Assembly (NCBI RefSeq): GCF_036182465.1
Contig: NZ_CP108081.1
Location: forward strand, 6,386,001-6,450,000
Length of the DNA stretch: 64,000 nucleotides
Direction: 5' to 3'
From: Streptomyces sp. NBC_00258
GTDB lineage: Bacteria > Actinomycetota > Actinomycetes > Streptomycetales > Streptomycetaceae
Shown here: positions 32,139-40,357 of the stretch, piece by piece
How the letters are laid out: the number at the start of each line of letters is the position of its first letter
Numbering within the stretch: the first letter of the stretch is position 1
The notes under the pieces: generated by a model
What the model was told of the DNA's origin: nothing
Database searches by the model: none
What the model saw: only the letters and a program-made list of their open reading frames with translations
Made by a program: the position numbers and the translations under genes

Positions 32139-33686
32139 ATGGCACAGCAGCGCGCTCAGGGCCCGTCCGACCCCGAGGCGACTGGCGGCGGTATGTCAGA
32201 TGCGCCGGAGTTTTGGGGTAACGGCGGGCTGGTCGGCGACGGCCGGTATCGGATGACCCACAGACTCGGCCGGGGCGGCATGGCCGAGGTGTTCGCCGCC
32301 GAGGACGTCCGGCTGGGGCGCACGGTCGCGGTCAAGCTGCTCCGCTCCGACCTGGCCGAGGACCCCGTGTCCAAGGCGCGGTTCACGCGCGAGGCGCAGT
32401 CGGTGGCCGGGCTCAACCACCATGCGGTGGTGGCGGTCTACGACTCCGGCGAGGACGTGGTCGGACACCAGGTCGTCCCGTACATCGTGATGGAGCTCGT
32501 CGAGGGCCGCACGATCCGTGACCTGCTGCTCAACGCCGAGGCGCCCGGGCCCGAGCAGGCACTCATCATCGTCTCCGGAGTGCTGGAAGCGCTCGCTTAT
32601 TCGCATCAGCACGGCATCGTGCACCGCGACATCAAGCCCGCGAACGTGATCATCACCAACACCGGTGCGGTCAAGGTGATGGACTTCGGCATCGCGCGGG
32701 CGCTGCACGGCGCCCAGTCGACAATGACTCAGACCGGCATGGTCATGGGCACGCCCCAGTACCTCTCGCCGGAGCAGGCGCTCGGCAAGGCGGTCGACCA
32801 CCGGAGCGACCTGTACGCGACGGGCTGCCTCCTCTACGAACTCCTCGCGCTGCGGCCGCCGTTCACCGGTGAGACCCCGCTGTCGGTGGTCTACCAGCAC
32901 GTCCAGGACATCCCGGTGCCCCCTTCCGAGGTCTCGGACGCGGCGCCGCCGGAGCTGGACGGCCTGGTCATGCGCTCCCTCGCGAAGGAGCCGGACGACC
33001 GGTTCCAGACCGCGGAGGAGATGCGCGGGCTCACCCAGTACGGCCTGCAGATGCTGTACGACCAGGGCGGCCACACCGGGACCTGGAACACCGGTCCCGT
33101 GGAGATGCACGAGGCCGTGAACACCCCCGCGATGGGCCTCGCGGGCTCCGCGGGGCTGCCGCACCCCGGCGACTCGGGCACCACGCAGATCCCGTCACCG
33201 ATGCTGCCGCCCGGCCGTGGCGGAGGCGGCGACGACGGAGGTTTCGAGGGACACGGCAACCGGGGCAGCGGCCGCGGCAAGCTGTGGATCCTCGCGGTCC
33301 TCGCGGTGGTCGCGATCGCGGCGGGGGTCGCGCTGGCGCTGCAGAACGGCAACGGCGACGGCGGCGGGGGCGGCACGAAGGAGACGCCGACCACCTCGCA
33401 GACCGAGAAGGAAACGACACCGAGCGAGAGCACGTCCGACGAACCCACGGACGAGCCCACGGACCAGGACACCGGCACGGGCGGTGACCCGGACTACTCG
33501 CCGTCGTACACACCATCGCCGAGCAACACCCCATCTCCCACGAAGAGCGAGCCGACGGACCCGGAGACGACTCCGACGGACGAAGAGACGCCGACGGACA
33601 CGGAGACGACTCCGACGGACGAAGGGACGCCGTCGGGCGAGCCGACGGGCGAAGTCGGTGACGCGGAAGGCGGGACCGGCGGCTGA
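32139..33686 (+). CDS. Transmembrane Ser/Thr protein kinase with acidic extracellular tail
   Basis: 515 residues. Kinase domain (~37-300): GRGGMAEVFAAED, VAVKLLRSD, HRDIKPANV, DFGIAR and STMTQTGMVMGTPQYLSPEQA. A linker and one membrane helix (~385-405; LWILAVLAVVAIAAGVALAL) follow, then a Thr/Glu/Pro/Asp-rich low-complexity tail to the C-terminus (repeats of TTPTDEETPTD). No PASTA domain. The kinase core closely resembles the divergent neighbour, suggesting an old duplication. The Thr-rich tail could be an extracellular spacer or glycosylation target. Confidence 0.9.
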   Translation: MAQQRAQGPSDPEATGGGMSDAPEFWGNGGLVGDGRYRMTHRLGRGGMAEVFAAEDVRLGRTVAVKLLRSDLAEDPVSKARFTREAQSVAGLNHHAVVAVYDSGEDVVGHQVVPYIVMELVEGRTIRDLLLNAEAPGPEQALIIVSGVLEALAYSHQHGIVHRDIKPANVIITNTGAVKVMDFGIARALHGAQSTMTQTGMVMGTPQYLSPEQALGKAVDHRSDLYATGCLLYELLALRPPFTGETPLSVVYQHVQDIPVPPSEVSDAAPPELDGLVMRSLAKEPDDRFQTAEEMRGLTQYGLQMLYDQGGHTGTWNTGPVEMHEAVNTPAMGLAGSAGLPHPGDSGTTQIPSPMLPPGRGGGGDDGGFEGHGNRGSGRGKLWILAVLAVVAIAAGVALALQNGNGDGGGGGTKETPTTSQTEKETTPSESTSDEPTDEPTDQDTGTGGDPDYSPSYTPSPSNTPSPTKSEPTDPETTPTDEETPTDTETTPTDEGTPSGEPTGEVGDAEGGTGG

Positions 33687-33709
33687 CCCGGACCCTCCGA
33701 ACGATCCTT

Positions 33710-33751
33710 CACGCGCGCGTGGAACCCGGAATCGGGCTCCACGCGCGCGTG
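33710..33751 (+). terminator. Long hairpin after second kinase gene
   Basis: CACGCGCGCGTGGA (33710-33723) pairs exactly with TCCACGCGCGCGTG (33738-33751). Each arm is itself alternating CG. It also lies beyond the end of the convergent phosphotransferase gene (33824). Confidence 0.8.
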
Positions 33752-33823
33752 CCGTTTCACGGGGCCCACGGCTGGGACGACCGAGTCGAGTGAGACGGCT
33801 GAGGCGGTCGAGTCGGCTCGGCT

Positions 33824-34849
33824 TCACCCCACGAACGCCTCGCACACCGCGTCGTACTCCCGTGTCCACCACACGGCCAGCGCGGAGGCCGCGGGGAACT
33901 GCGGGTCGGCGCGGGTGTCCCCGCGCTCGTAGTGCCAGCGCAGTATCCAGAAGTCGTTGAGCCGCTCCCACCACACGCGGTGCACTGCGGCCGAGAGCTC
34001 GGAGGGGGTGGCCCGCGCGGAGCGCCGATACGCGCGCGCGTAGGCCCGTACCCTCGTCAGGTCGAGCGTGCCGGCGGGGCGTACGAAGAAGATCACCGCG
34101 GCGCGCACCGCCTCCTCGGCCTGTGGCTGGACTCCGAGCCGGTCCCAGTCGACGATCGCGGCGGGGGTGTCTCCCCGGTAGAGCACGTTGAAGGGGTGGA
34201 AGTCCCCGTGCACCCAGCCCACCGAGCCGCCCTGCGGGGGCCGTCGGTCCGCGTGCCGTTCCAGGAGGGTGCGGCGCTCCAGGAGGCGGTGGCGGGCCAG
34301 TTCGTCGAAGGCGTCGGCGGGGTGGTGGCGGCGTACCCGGGCGAGCAGGTCGTCGATGAGCGCGAAGGTGTCGGCGGGGTCGGCGCTCTCCGCACGCTCC
34401 TCGGACCGCCGCGGCGGCATCACCCGCTCCAGGGACGCGTGTACGACGCCCAGGAGCGCCCCCAGGCGTCGGCACTGCTCGGTGGTGAGCTGGGCGCCGC
34501 TGCGGTGGCGTCCGTCGATCCAGGGGTGCAGGGCGTACGCGTGGCCGCCGATGACGGCGACCGTTCGGCCGTCGGTTCCGGTCAGCGGCGGGGCCACCGG
34601 GACACCGAGGTCGGCCAGGCGCTGGGTCGCGCGGTGCTGGCGGGCGATCGCGTCGGGATCGGCGGTCTCGGGGTCGAAATGGTGCTTGAGGAAGTACCGG
34701 CCCCGGGTGGTGGCGAGGCGGTAGCCGCGGTTGAGCAGCCCCTCGTCGACGGGTTCGCAGGCCAGCGGGGACCCGGCGGCGTATCGCCGCAGCAGGGCGC
34801 CCAGAGGGGGTGCGGGGGAGAGGGCGGGCGAAACAGATGAGCGCGGCAC
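33824..34849 (-). CDS. Aminoglycoside phosphotransferase-like (APH/homoserine kinase II) enzyme
   Basis: 341 residues with the APH kinase-like fold. N-lobe: GLLNRGYRLATTRGRYFLKHH with the ATP-binding Lys (~55). Catalytic Brenner motif HGDFHPFNVLY (~213) and metal-binding IVDWDRLG (~230). Family members phosphorylate small alcohols or amino alcohols such as homoserine or choline, rarely antibiotics. Nothing nearby fixes the substrate. The last residues contain the motif WWTREYDAVCEAF. It is followed on the minus strand by no close gene; the PPOX gene lies upstream. Confidence 0.85.
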   Translation of the reverse strand: MPRSSVSPALSPAPPLGALLRRYAAGSPLACEPVDEGLLNRGYRLATTRGRYFLKHHFDPETADPDAIARQHRATQRLADLGVPVAPPLTGTDGRTVAVIGGHAYALHPWIDGRHRSGAQLTTEQCRRLGALLGVVHASLERVMPPRRSEERAESADPADTFALIDDLLARVRRHHPADAFDELARHRLLERRTLLERHADRRPPQGGSVGWVHGDFHPFNVLYRGDTPAAIVDWDRLGVQPQAEEAVRAAVIFFVRPAGTLDLTRVRAYARAYRRSARATPSELSAAVHRVWWERLNDFWILRWHYERGDTRADPQFPAASALAVWWTREYDAVCEAFVG

Positions 34850-34894
34850 GCGCCAGATGTTAGGGCACCGGAGAGGCCGTTGACCTCGGGCTTG

Positions 34895-35317
34895 TCACGG
34901 ACAGTGCCGATGTGCAAGCTCCAGGCCACCGTCCGTCGAGTGCACGGTGACGAACTCCGGCGTGACCTTCAGGTACACGGGCTCGAAGGGTGCGTCGTCC
35001 ACGTGGCGCGGGGCCGGGCCAAAGAGCGCGAGCTGGGCGGAGGTCGGCTCGACGGTCTCGCACACGCCGACGACCTGGACGGACCAGTGGCCCTCGCCCG
35101 CGCGCGGGGAGCCCAGGCTGTCCGCTCCGTACGCGACGACGCTTCCCGCGCACGCCCGATGGTGGCCGTATCCCTTGTGCATCCGCAGCAGGACACGGCC
35201 GCCCACCACGATGTGGCGGGCCGTGGTCAGGAAGGGCAGCGCGCGCATGCTGGCCGCCAGGCGGCCGTGCTCGACGCGGCCGAGCAGTCCGGCGGCGAGC
35301 TGTTCGTCGGTCGGCAT
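34895..35317 (-). CDS. Pyridoxamine 5'-phosphate oxidase-fold flavoprotein
   Basis: 140 residues of the PPOX-like split-barrel class that bind FMN, F420 or heme. Motifs: LAASMRALPFLTTARHIVVGGRVLLRMH (~23-48, two segments), VAYGADSLGS, HWSVQVVGVCETV and a C-terminal FVTVHSTDGG. The ATG at 35317 has GAGAGG close upstream; an earlier TTG is less likely. Upstream, about 58 bp from the start, is a DevR-box-like palindrome, and the response regulator that could bind it is the next gene. Exact reaction unknown. Confidence 0.82.
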   Translation of the reverse strand: MPTDEQLAAGLLGRVEHGRLAASMRALPFLTTARHIVVGGRVLLRMHKGYGHHRACAGSVVAYGADSLGSPRAGEGHWSVQVVGVCETVEPTSAQLALFGPAPRHVDDAPFEPVYLKVTPEFVTVHSTDGGLELAHRHCP

Positions 35318-35374
35318 GCCTCTCAATGTGCGGCACCGCGGGAGACGGAGAAAGGGGCGCCCGACCCTCCACGG

Positions 35375-35390
35375 CGGGACATAAGTCCCG
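35375..35390. promoter_or_regulatory. DevR/DosR-box-like palindrome
   Basis: CGGGACATAAGTCCCG: GGGAC-N4-GTCCC, followed by AA, close to the DosR box consensus TTSGGGACTWWAGTCCCSAA. It lies upstream of the PPOX gene (minus strand) and 105 bp beyond the DevR-type regulator gene end. Confidence 0.65.
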
Positions 35391-35495
35391 AATAAGCGGC
35401 CTCTACGGAGAGCTGGACTGCGTCCACGGAGCGCTGATCGGCCTCTACGGAGGGCACGGAAAACTCAACACGGCCCCACGGAGAGCACGGAAGAC

Positions 35496-36158
35496 TCAGC
35501 GCTGCTTCTCCGCCTGCATCCGGGCCACATAGGCGGCCGCCTGCGCACGCCGTTCCATGCCGAGCTTGGACAGCAGACTGGACACGTAGTTCTTGATCGT
35601 CTTCTCGGCGAGATGGAGCCGCTCGCCGATCACGCGATTGGTGAGCCCCTCGCCGATCAGGTCGAGGATCCTGCGCTCCTGGTCGGTGAGGCTCGCGAGC
35701 CGGGTGTCGCCCTTGGCGCCGCCTCCGTCGCGCAGCCGCTCCAGGACGCGGGCGGTGGCCTCCGGGTCGAGCAGGGACTTGCCGGCGGCGACGTCACGGA
35801 CCGCCGAGAGCAGCTCGTCGCCGCGGATCGCCTTGAGGACGTAGCCCGAGGCGCCCGCCATGATCGCGTCGAAGAGGGCCTCGTCGTCGGCGTAGGACGT
35901 CAGCATCAGGCATTTGATGCTTTCGTCCCGGGAGCGGATCTCGCGGCACACCTCGACCCCGCTGCCGTCCGGCAGCCGTACGTCCAGGACGGCGACGTCC
36001 GGGTGCGTGGCCGGAATTCGCACCAGCGCGTCGGCTGCCGTACCGGCTTCGCCGACCACTTCGAAGTCGTCCTCCACCGAGAGCAACTCGTGCACACCCC
36101 GGCGGACCACCTCATGGTCGTCGAGGAGAAATACAGTGATTTTTCCTTCTTCGCGCAC
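35496..36158 (-). CDS. NarL/DevR-family response regulator, orphan
   Basis: 220 residues from GTG 36158. Receiver domain (1-120) with acidic pocket DDH (13-15), phospho-acceptor Asp59 (VAVLDVRLPDGSG), Thr/Ser and Lys (GYVLKAIRG). LuxR-type HTH (~150-210): LTNRVIGERLHLAEKTIKNYV, whose KTIKNYV part equals the DNA-reading helix of DosR/DevR. No sensor kinase lies nearby. The GTG start has no good Shine-Dalgarno sequence, and GTG 36173 is an alternative. Upstream is an exact 8-bp inverted repeat. A DevR-like box lies in front of the next gene. Confidence 0.9.
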   Translation of the reverse strand: MREEGKITVFLLDDHEVVRRGVHELLSVEDDFEVVGEAGTAADALVRIPATHPDVAVLDVRLPDGSGVEVCREIRSRDESIKCLMLTSYADDEALFDAIMAGASGYVLKAIRGDELLSAVRDVAAGKSLLDPEATARVLERLRDGGGAKGDTRLASLTDQERRILDLIGEGLTNRVIGERLHLAEKTIKNYVSSLLSKLGMERRAQAAAYVARMQAEKQR

Positions 36159-36182
36159 GGAGCCAGTCTCACACACGATCTT

Positions 36183-36201
36183 TCCGACCGCCCCGGTCGG
36201 A
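36183..36201. promoter_or_regulatory. Palindrome in response-regulator leader
   Basis: TCCGACCG and CGGTCGGA flank CCC, exact 8-bp arms. It begins 25 bp upstream of the regulator start; may be an operator or leader hairpin. Confidence 0.5.
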
Positions 36202-36307
36202 CTCTTCCCGTCCCCGGGGTGACCGGGATAACGTGCCGGTGTTCCGGCCCCCTGCCAGGCTGTAACCAGTGCTGTGACCAGCGGCTGTTCCCGATGTGTG
36301 CGAAGTA

Positions 36308-36344
36308 CTTGGGAGTCCGAGTGGAAAGTACTCGGAAATCCAAG
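36308..36344. repeat. 15-bp imperfect inverted repeat upstream of second bkd operon
   Basis: The left arm (36308-36322) and right arm (36330-36344) match at 12 of 15 bases, with CTTGG...TCCGAGT complementary to ACTCGGA...CCAAG and a 7-base loop. It sits in an A-rich patch about 195 bp before the operon start. Confidence 0.6.
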
Positions 36345-36538
36345 CAAAAACGCAGGTCAGGAAGGGTTTCACAGAAATGTGGAGCACTGGGTAACGTGCT
36401 ATGTGCAGGGCGCTCGCCGGGGCACCTGTCACGCCTGTTCCCGGCCGAGTGCACCCACCCCGTGCGCGGGTACGGAGATCAGGCGAGCCGCACTGGCCAC
36501 CCGGCAACCCCGGGGGCCGGACCGACGGAGGAGCACAC

Positions 36539-37705
36539 GTGACCGTGGAGAGCACTGCCGCGCGCAAGCCGCGACGCAGCGCCGGTACCAAGCGCACCGC
36601 TGCGAAGAAGCCGCCGGGCGCCCAGCCCGAGCTCGTACAGCTGCTGACGCCCGAGGGCAAGCGCGTCAAGAATGGCGAATATGACGCGTACGTAGCCGAC
36701 ATCACCCCCGAAGAGCTCCGCGGCCTGTACCGCGACATGGTGCTCACCCGCCGCTTCGACGCCGAGGCCACCTCCCTGCAGCGCCAGGGCGAGCTGGGCC
36801 TGTGGGCCTCGCTGCTCGGCCAGGAGGCCGCCCAGATCGGCTCCGGACGGGCCACCCGCGAGGACGACTACGTCTTCCCGACCTACCGTGAGCACGGCGT
36901 GGCCTGGTGCCGCGGGGTCGACCCGACCAACCTCCTCGGCATGTTCCGCGGCGTGAACAACGGCGGCTGGGACCCGAACAGCAACAACTTCCACCTCTAC
37001 ACGATCGTCATCGGCTCGCAGACGCTGCACGCCACCGGCTACGCCATGGGTGTGGCCAAGGACGGCGCCGACTCGGCCGTGATCGCGTACTTCGGAGACG
37101 GCGCCTCCAGCCAGGGCGACGTCGCTGAATCGTTCACCTTCTCCGCGGTCTACAACGCTCCCGTCGTGTTCTTCTGCCAGAACAACCAGTGGGCCATCTC
37201 CGAGCCCACCGAGCGCCAGAGCCGCGTGCCGCTCTACCAGCGCGCGCAGGGCTACGGCTTCCCGGGCGTCCGTGTCGACGGCAACGACGTCCTCGCCTGC
37301 CTCGCCGTCACCAAGTGGGCCCTGGAGCGCGCCCGCCGGGGCGAGGGGCCCACCCTCGTCGAGGCGTACACGTACCGCATGGGCGCCCACACCACCTCCG
37401 ACGACCCGACCAAGTACCGGGCCGACGAGGAGCGCGAGGCGTGGGAGGCGAAGGACCCGATCCAGCGCCTGCGCACGTACCTGGAGGCTTCAAACCACGC
37501 GGACGAGGGATTCTTCGCGGAACTCGAAGCCGAGAGCGAGGCGTTGGGAAAGCGAGTGCGCGAAGTGGTCCGCGCCATGCCGGACCCGGACCACTTCGCC
37601 ATCTTCGAGAACGTGTACGCGGACGGGCACGCGCTCGTCGACGAGGAGCGGGCCCAGTTCGCCGCCTACCAGGCGTCGTTCGCCGATGAAGGGGAGGGCA
37701 AGTAG
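36539..37705 (+). CDS. bkdA: Branched-chain 2-oxo acid dehydrogenase E1 alpha, second copy
   Basis: 388 residues from GTG 36539, with GGAGGAG seven bases upstream. It carries a basic N-terminal extension (ARKPRRSAGTKRTAAKKPP) not found in the first copy, then the E1 alpha core: FDAEATSLQRQGELGLWASL, TPP motif GDGASSQGDVAESFTFSAVY (~190-210) ending QNNQWAIS, and YRMGAHTTSDD. The first E1 alpha (19658) has the same motifs but is distinct in sequence, so this is an old paralogue. Its position next to the DevR-type regulator is conserved in streptomycetes. Literature names the two sets bkdABC and bkdFGH inconsistently. Confidence 0.92.
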   Translation: MTVESTAARKPRRSAGTKRTAAKKPPGAQPELVQLLTPEGKRVKNGEYDAYVADITPEELRGLYRDMVLTRRFDAEATSLQRQGELGLWASLLGQEAAQIGSGRATREDDYVFPTYREHGVAWCRGVDPTNLLGMFRGVNNGGWDPNSNNFHLYTIVIGSQTLHATGYAMGVAKDGADSAVIAYFGDGASSQGDVAESFTFSAVYNAPVVFFCQNNQWAISEPTERQSRVPLYQRAQGYGFPGVRVDGNDVLACLAVTKWALERARRGEGPTLVEAYTYRMGAHTTSDDPTKYRADEEREAWEAKDPIQRLRTYLEASNHADEGFFAELEAESEALGKRVREVVRAMPDPDHFAIFENVYADGHALVDEERAQFAAYQASFADEGEGK

Positions 37706-37707
37706 CG

Positions 37708-38688
37708 ATGACCGCGGAAAAGATGGCATTGGCCAAGGCGATCAACGAATCGCTGCGCACGGCCCTCGACGCCGACCCCAAGGTCCTGATCATGGGCGAG
37801 GACGTCGGCAAGCTGGGCGGTGTGTTCCGCGTGACCGACGGTCTGCAGAAGGACTTCGGCGAGGAGCGGGTCATCGACACCCCGCTCGCCGAGTCGGGCA
37901 TCGTCGGCACGGCGATCGGCCTCGCACTGCGTGGCTACCGCCCGGTGGTGGAGATCCAGTTCGACGGCTTCGTCTTCCCGGCGTACGACCAGATCGTCAC
38001 GCAGCTCGCGAAGATGCACGCGCGGGCGCTCGGCAAGATCAAGCTTCCCGTAGTGATCCGCATTCCGTACGGCGGCGGCATCGGCGCGGTCGAGCACCAC
38101 TCCGAATCCCCGGAGGCCCTGTTCGCGCACGTCGCGGGCCTCAAGGTGGTCTCGCCCTCGAACGCCTCCGACGCGTACTGGATGATGCAGCAGGCCATCC
38201 AGAGCGACGACCCGGTGATCTTCTTCGAGCCGAAGCGGCGCTACTGGGACAAGTCCGAGGTGAACCGCGAGGCGATCCCCGGCCCGCTGCACAAGGCGCG
38301 CGTGGTGCGCGAGGGCAGCGACCTCACACTGGCCGCGTACGGCCCGATGGTGAAGGTCTGCCAGGAGGTCGCGGCCGCCGCCCAGGAGGAGGGCAAGTCC
38401 CTCGAGGTGGTGGACCTGCGGTCCATGTCCCCCATCGACTTCGACTCCATCCAGGCCTCGGTCGAGAAGACCCGCCGCCTGGTCGTGGTCCACGAGGCAC
38501 CGGTGTTCCTGGGGACGGGCGCGGAGATCGCGGCCCGGATCACGGAGCGGTGCTTCTACCACCTGGAGGCGCCCGTGCTGAGGGTCGGCGGCTATCACGC
38601 CCCGTATCCGCCGGCACGGCTGGAGGAGGAGTACCTGCCTGGCCTGGACCGGGTGCTCGACGCCGTCGACCGCTCGCTGGCGTACTGA
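37708..38688 (+). CDS. bkdB: Branched-chain 2-oxo acid dehydrogenase E1 beta, second copy
   Basis: 326 residues starting two bases after the E1 alpha stop. Motifs: IMGEDVGKLGGVFRVTDGLQ, DTPLAESGIVGTAIGLALRG, RIPYGGGIGAVEHHSESPEA and FFEPKRRYWDKSE. GGGAGGGC lies 12-19 bases upstream. It forms E1 with the preceding subunit. It is of normal length with intact TPP and transketolase C-terminal domains. Confidence 0.92.
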   Translation: MTAEKMALAKAINESLRTALDADPKVLIMGEDVGKLGGVFRVTDGLQKDFGEERVIDTPLAESGIVGTAIGLALRGYRPVVEIQFDGFVFPAYDQIVTQLAKMHARALGKIKLPVVIRIPYGGGIGAVEHHSESPEALFAHVAGLKVVSPSNASDAYWMMQQAIQSDDPVIFFEPKRRYWDKSEVNREAIPGPLHKARVVREGSDLTLAAYGPMVKVCQEVAAAAQEEGKSLEVVDLRSMSPIDFDSIQASVEKTRRLVVVHEAPVFLGTGAEIAARITERCFYHLEAPVLRVGGYHAPYPPARLEEEYLPGLDRVLDAVDRSLAY

Positions 38689-38698
38689 GGAGAGGGTC

Positions 38699-40198
38699 GT
38701 GACGACGATGACTGAGACTGCCTCGGGACTTCGCGAGTTCAAGATGCCCGACGTGGGCGAGGGTCTGACCGAGGCCGAGATCCTCAAGTGGTACGTGAAG
38801 GCCGGTGACACGGTCACCGACGGCCAGGTGGTGTGCGAGGTCGAGACCGCCAAGGCCGCCGTCGAGCTGCCGATTCCCTTCGACGGGGTGGTGCACGAGC
38901 TGCGCTTCCCCGAGGGGACGACGGTGGACGTCGGCCAGGTGATCATCGCGGTGGACGTGGACGGCGGAGCCGCTCCGGCCGCGCCGCCGGCCGAGGCGCA
39001 GGCCCCGGCCGCGTCGGCTCCGGCAACTCCGTCCGCTCCGGCGGCTCCCGCCGAGCGGACCGAAGCTCCTCCGGAGAAGCCTGCGGCTTCCGAGGAGAAG
39101 CCCAAGCCCGTGGGCCGCACCCCGGTCCTCGTCGGGTACGGGGTCGCGGAGTCCTCCACGAAGCGCCGCCCCCGCAGGGGGGTTCCGGCCCAGCAGCCCG
39201 AGGCCGCCGCGGCGGCGCTGGCCGTCCAGAGCGAGCTGAACGGACACGGGCACGCGGCTCCGGCGGCACGCCCGCTCGCCAAGCCGCCGGTGCGCAAGCT
39301 GGCCAAGGATCTCGGTGTCGACCTGGCGACGGTCACGCCGTCAGGTCCCGACGGGATCATCACGCGCGAGGACGTGCACGCGGCGGTGGCCCCGGCCGCT
39401 CCCGTTCAGGAGACCCCGGCCGCGGCAGCGCCCGTGTCGGCGCCCGCTCCCGTCCGGGCCCCGGCCCCGGTCGCCACGTACGACGGCGCCAGGGAGACCC
39501 GTATCCCGGTCAAGGGTGTCCGCAAGGCCACGGCTCAGGCGATGGTGGGCTCGGCGTTCACCGCGCCGCATGTCACCGAGTTCGTCACGGTGGACGTGAC
39601 GCGCACGATGAAGCTGGTCGAGGAGATCAAGCGGGCCCCCGACACATACGGGCTCCAGGGGCTGCGGGTCAATCCGCTGCTGCTGATCGCCAAGGCCCTG
39701 CTGGTCGCCATCAAGCGCCACCCGGAGGTCAACGCCTCGTGGGACGAGGCCAACCAGGAGATCGTCCAGAAGCACTACGTGAACCTGGGCATCGCCGCCG
39801 CCACGCCCCGCGGCCTGATCGTCCCGAACATCAAGGACGCCCACGCCAAGACCCTGCCCCAGCTCGCCGAATCGCTCGGGGAACTGGTCGCCACCGCCCG
39901 CGACGGCAAGACGTCACCGGCGGCGATGCAGGGCGGCACGGTGACGATCACGAACGTCGGAGTGTTCGGCGTCGACACGGGCACGCCGATTCTCAACCCC
40001 GGCGAGTCCGCGATTCTCGCCGTCGGCTCGATCAAGCTTCAGCCGTGGGTCCACAAGGGGAAGGTCAAGCCCCGTCAGGTGACGACGTTGGCGTTGTCCT
40101 TCGACCATCGGCTGGTCGACGGGGAGCTCGGCTCCAAGGTGCTCGCGGATGTGGCGGCGATCCTGGAGCAGCCCAAGCGGTTGATTACTTGGGGGTAG
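38699..40198 (+). CDS. bkdC: Dihydrolipoamide acyltransferase E2, second copy
   Basis: 499 residues from GTG 38699, with GAGGAGAGG upstream. One lipoyl domain (~12-90) with lipoyl Lys52 in VETAKAAVE, an Ala/Pro linker, VLVGYGVAESSTKRRPR (a segment also found in shorter form in the other E2), a peripheral-subunit binding domain (~195-235; KPPVRKLAKDLGVDLATVTP), a further linker, and the acyltransferase domain (~270-499) with FDHRLVDGE as the active site. The E3 component must come from elsewhere. A 24-bp-armed terminator follows. Confidence 0.92.
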   Translation: MTTMTETASGLREFKMPDVGEGLTEAEILKWYVKAGDTVTDGQVVCEVETAKAAVELPIPFDGVVHELRFPEGTTVDVGQVIIAVDVDGGAAPAAPPAEAQAPAASAPATPSAPAAPAERTEAPPEKPAASEEKPKPVGRTPVLVGYGVAESSTKRRPRRGVPAQQPEAAAAALAVQSELNGHGHAAPAARPLAKPPVRKLAKDLGVDLATVTPSGPDGIITREDVHAAVAPAAPVQETPAAAAPVSAPAPVRAPAPVATYDGARETRIPVKGVRKATAQAMVGSAFTAPHVTEFVTVDVTRTMKLVEEIKRAPDTYGLQGLRVNPLLLIAKALLVAIKRHPEVNASWDEANQEIVQKHYVNLGIAAATPRGLIVPNIKDAHAKTLPQLAESLGELVATARDGKTSPAAMQGGTVTITNVGVFGVDTGTPILNPGESAILAVGSIKLQPWVHKGKVKPRQVTTLALSFDHRLVDGELGSKVLADVAAILEQPKRLITWG

Positions 40199-40227
40199 TG
40201 GCTTGGCTGCGGGGCGGTGGGGGCCTG

Positions 40228-40312
40228 GCCGCGCAGTTCCCCGCACCCCTGAAAGCAAAAGATTGCGCGGTTCCCCGCGCCCCTTTTCAGGGGCGCGGGG
40301 AACCGCGCAATC
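40228..40312. terminator. Very strong bidirectional terminator with embedded repeat element
   Basis: Arms 40261-40284 and 40289-40312 are perfect complements of 24 bp around TTTC. They contain GCGCGGTTCCCCGCGCCCCT, a variant of the GCGCAGTTCCCCGC(G/A)CCCCT element that also occurs just upstream (40234-40252). It separates the converging E2 and carboxypeptidase genes. Confidence 0.9.
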
Positions 40313-40357
40313 AGCCACACACAGCCCGCGGACGAACACCTCCGCGGAGCGGCCCGC

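Larger units (their letters stand above)
36159..36538. other. Divergent promoter region between response regulator and second bkd operon
   Basis: 380 bp without a supported gene. It holds an 8-bp inverted repeat at 36183-36201 and a 15-bp imperfect inverted repeat at 36308-36344, plus the operon leader ending in GGAGGAG before 36539. Confidence 0.55.

Noticed and set aside
35397..35490. Short repeats (CGGCCTCTACGGAG twice, GCACGGAA-ACTCA twice) considered as a CRISPR-like array
   Set aside because: Units are too few, unequal in length and spacing, and no cas gene is near; simple local duplication is more likely.
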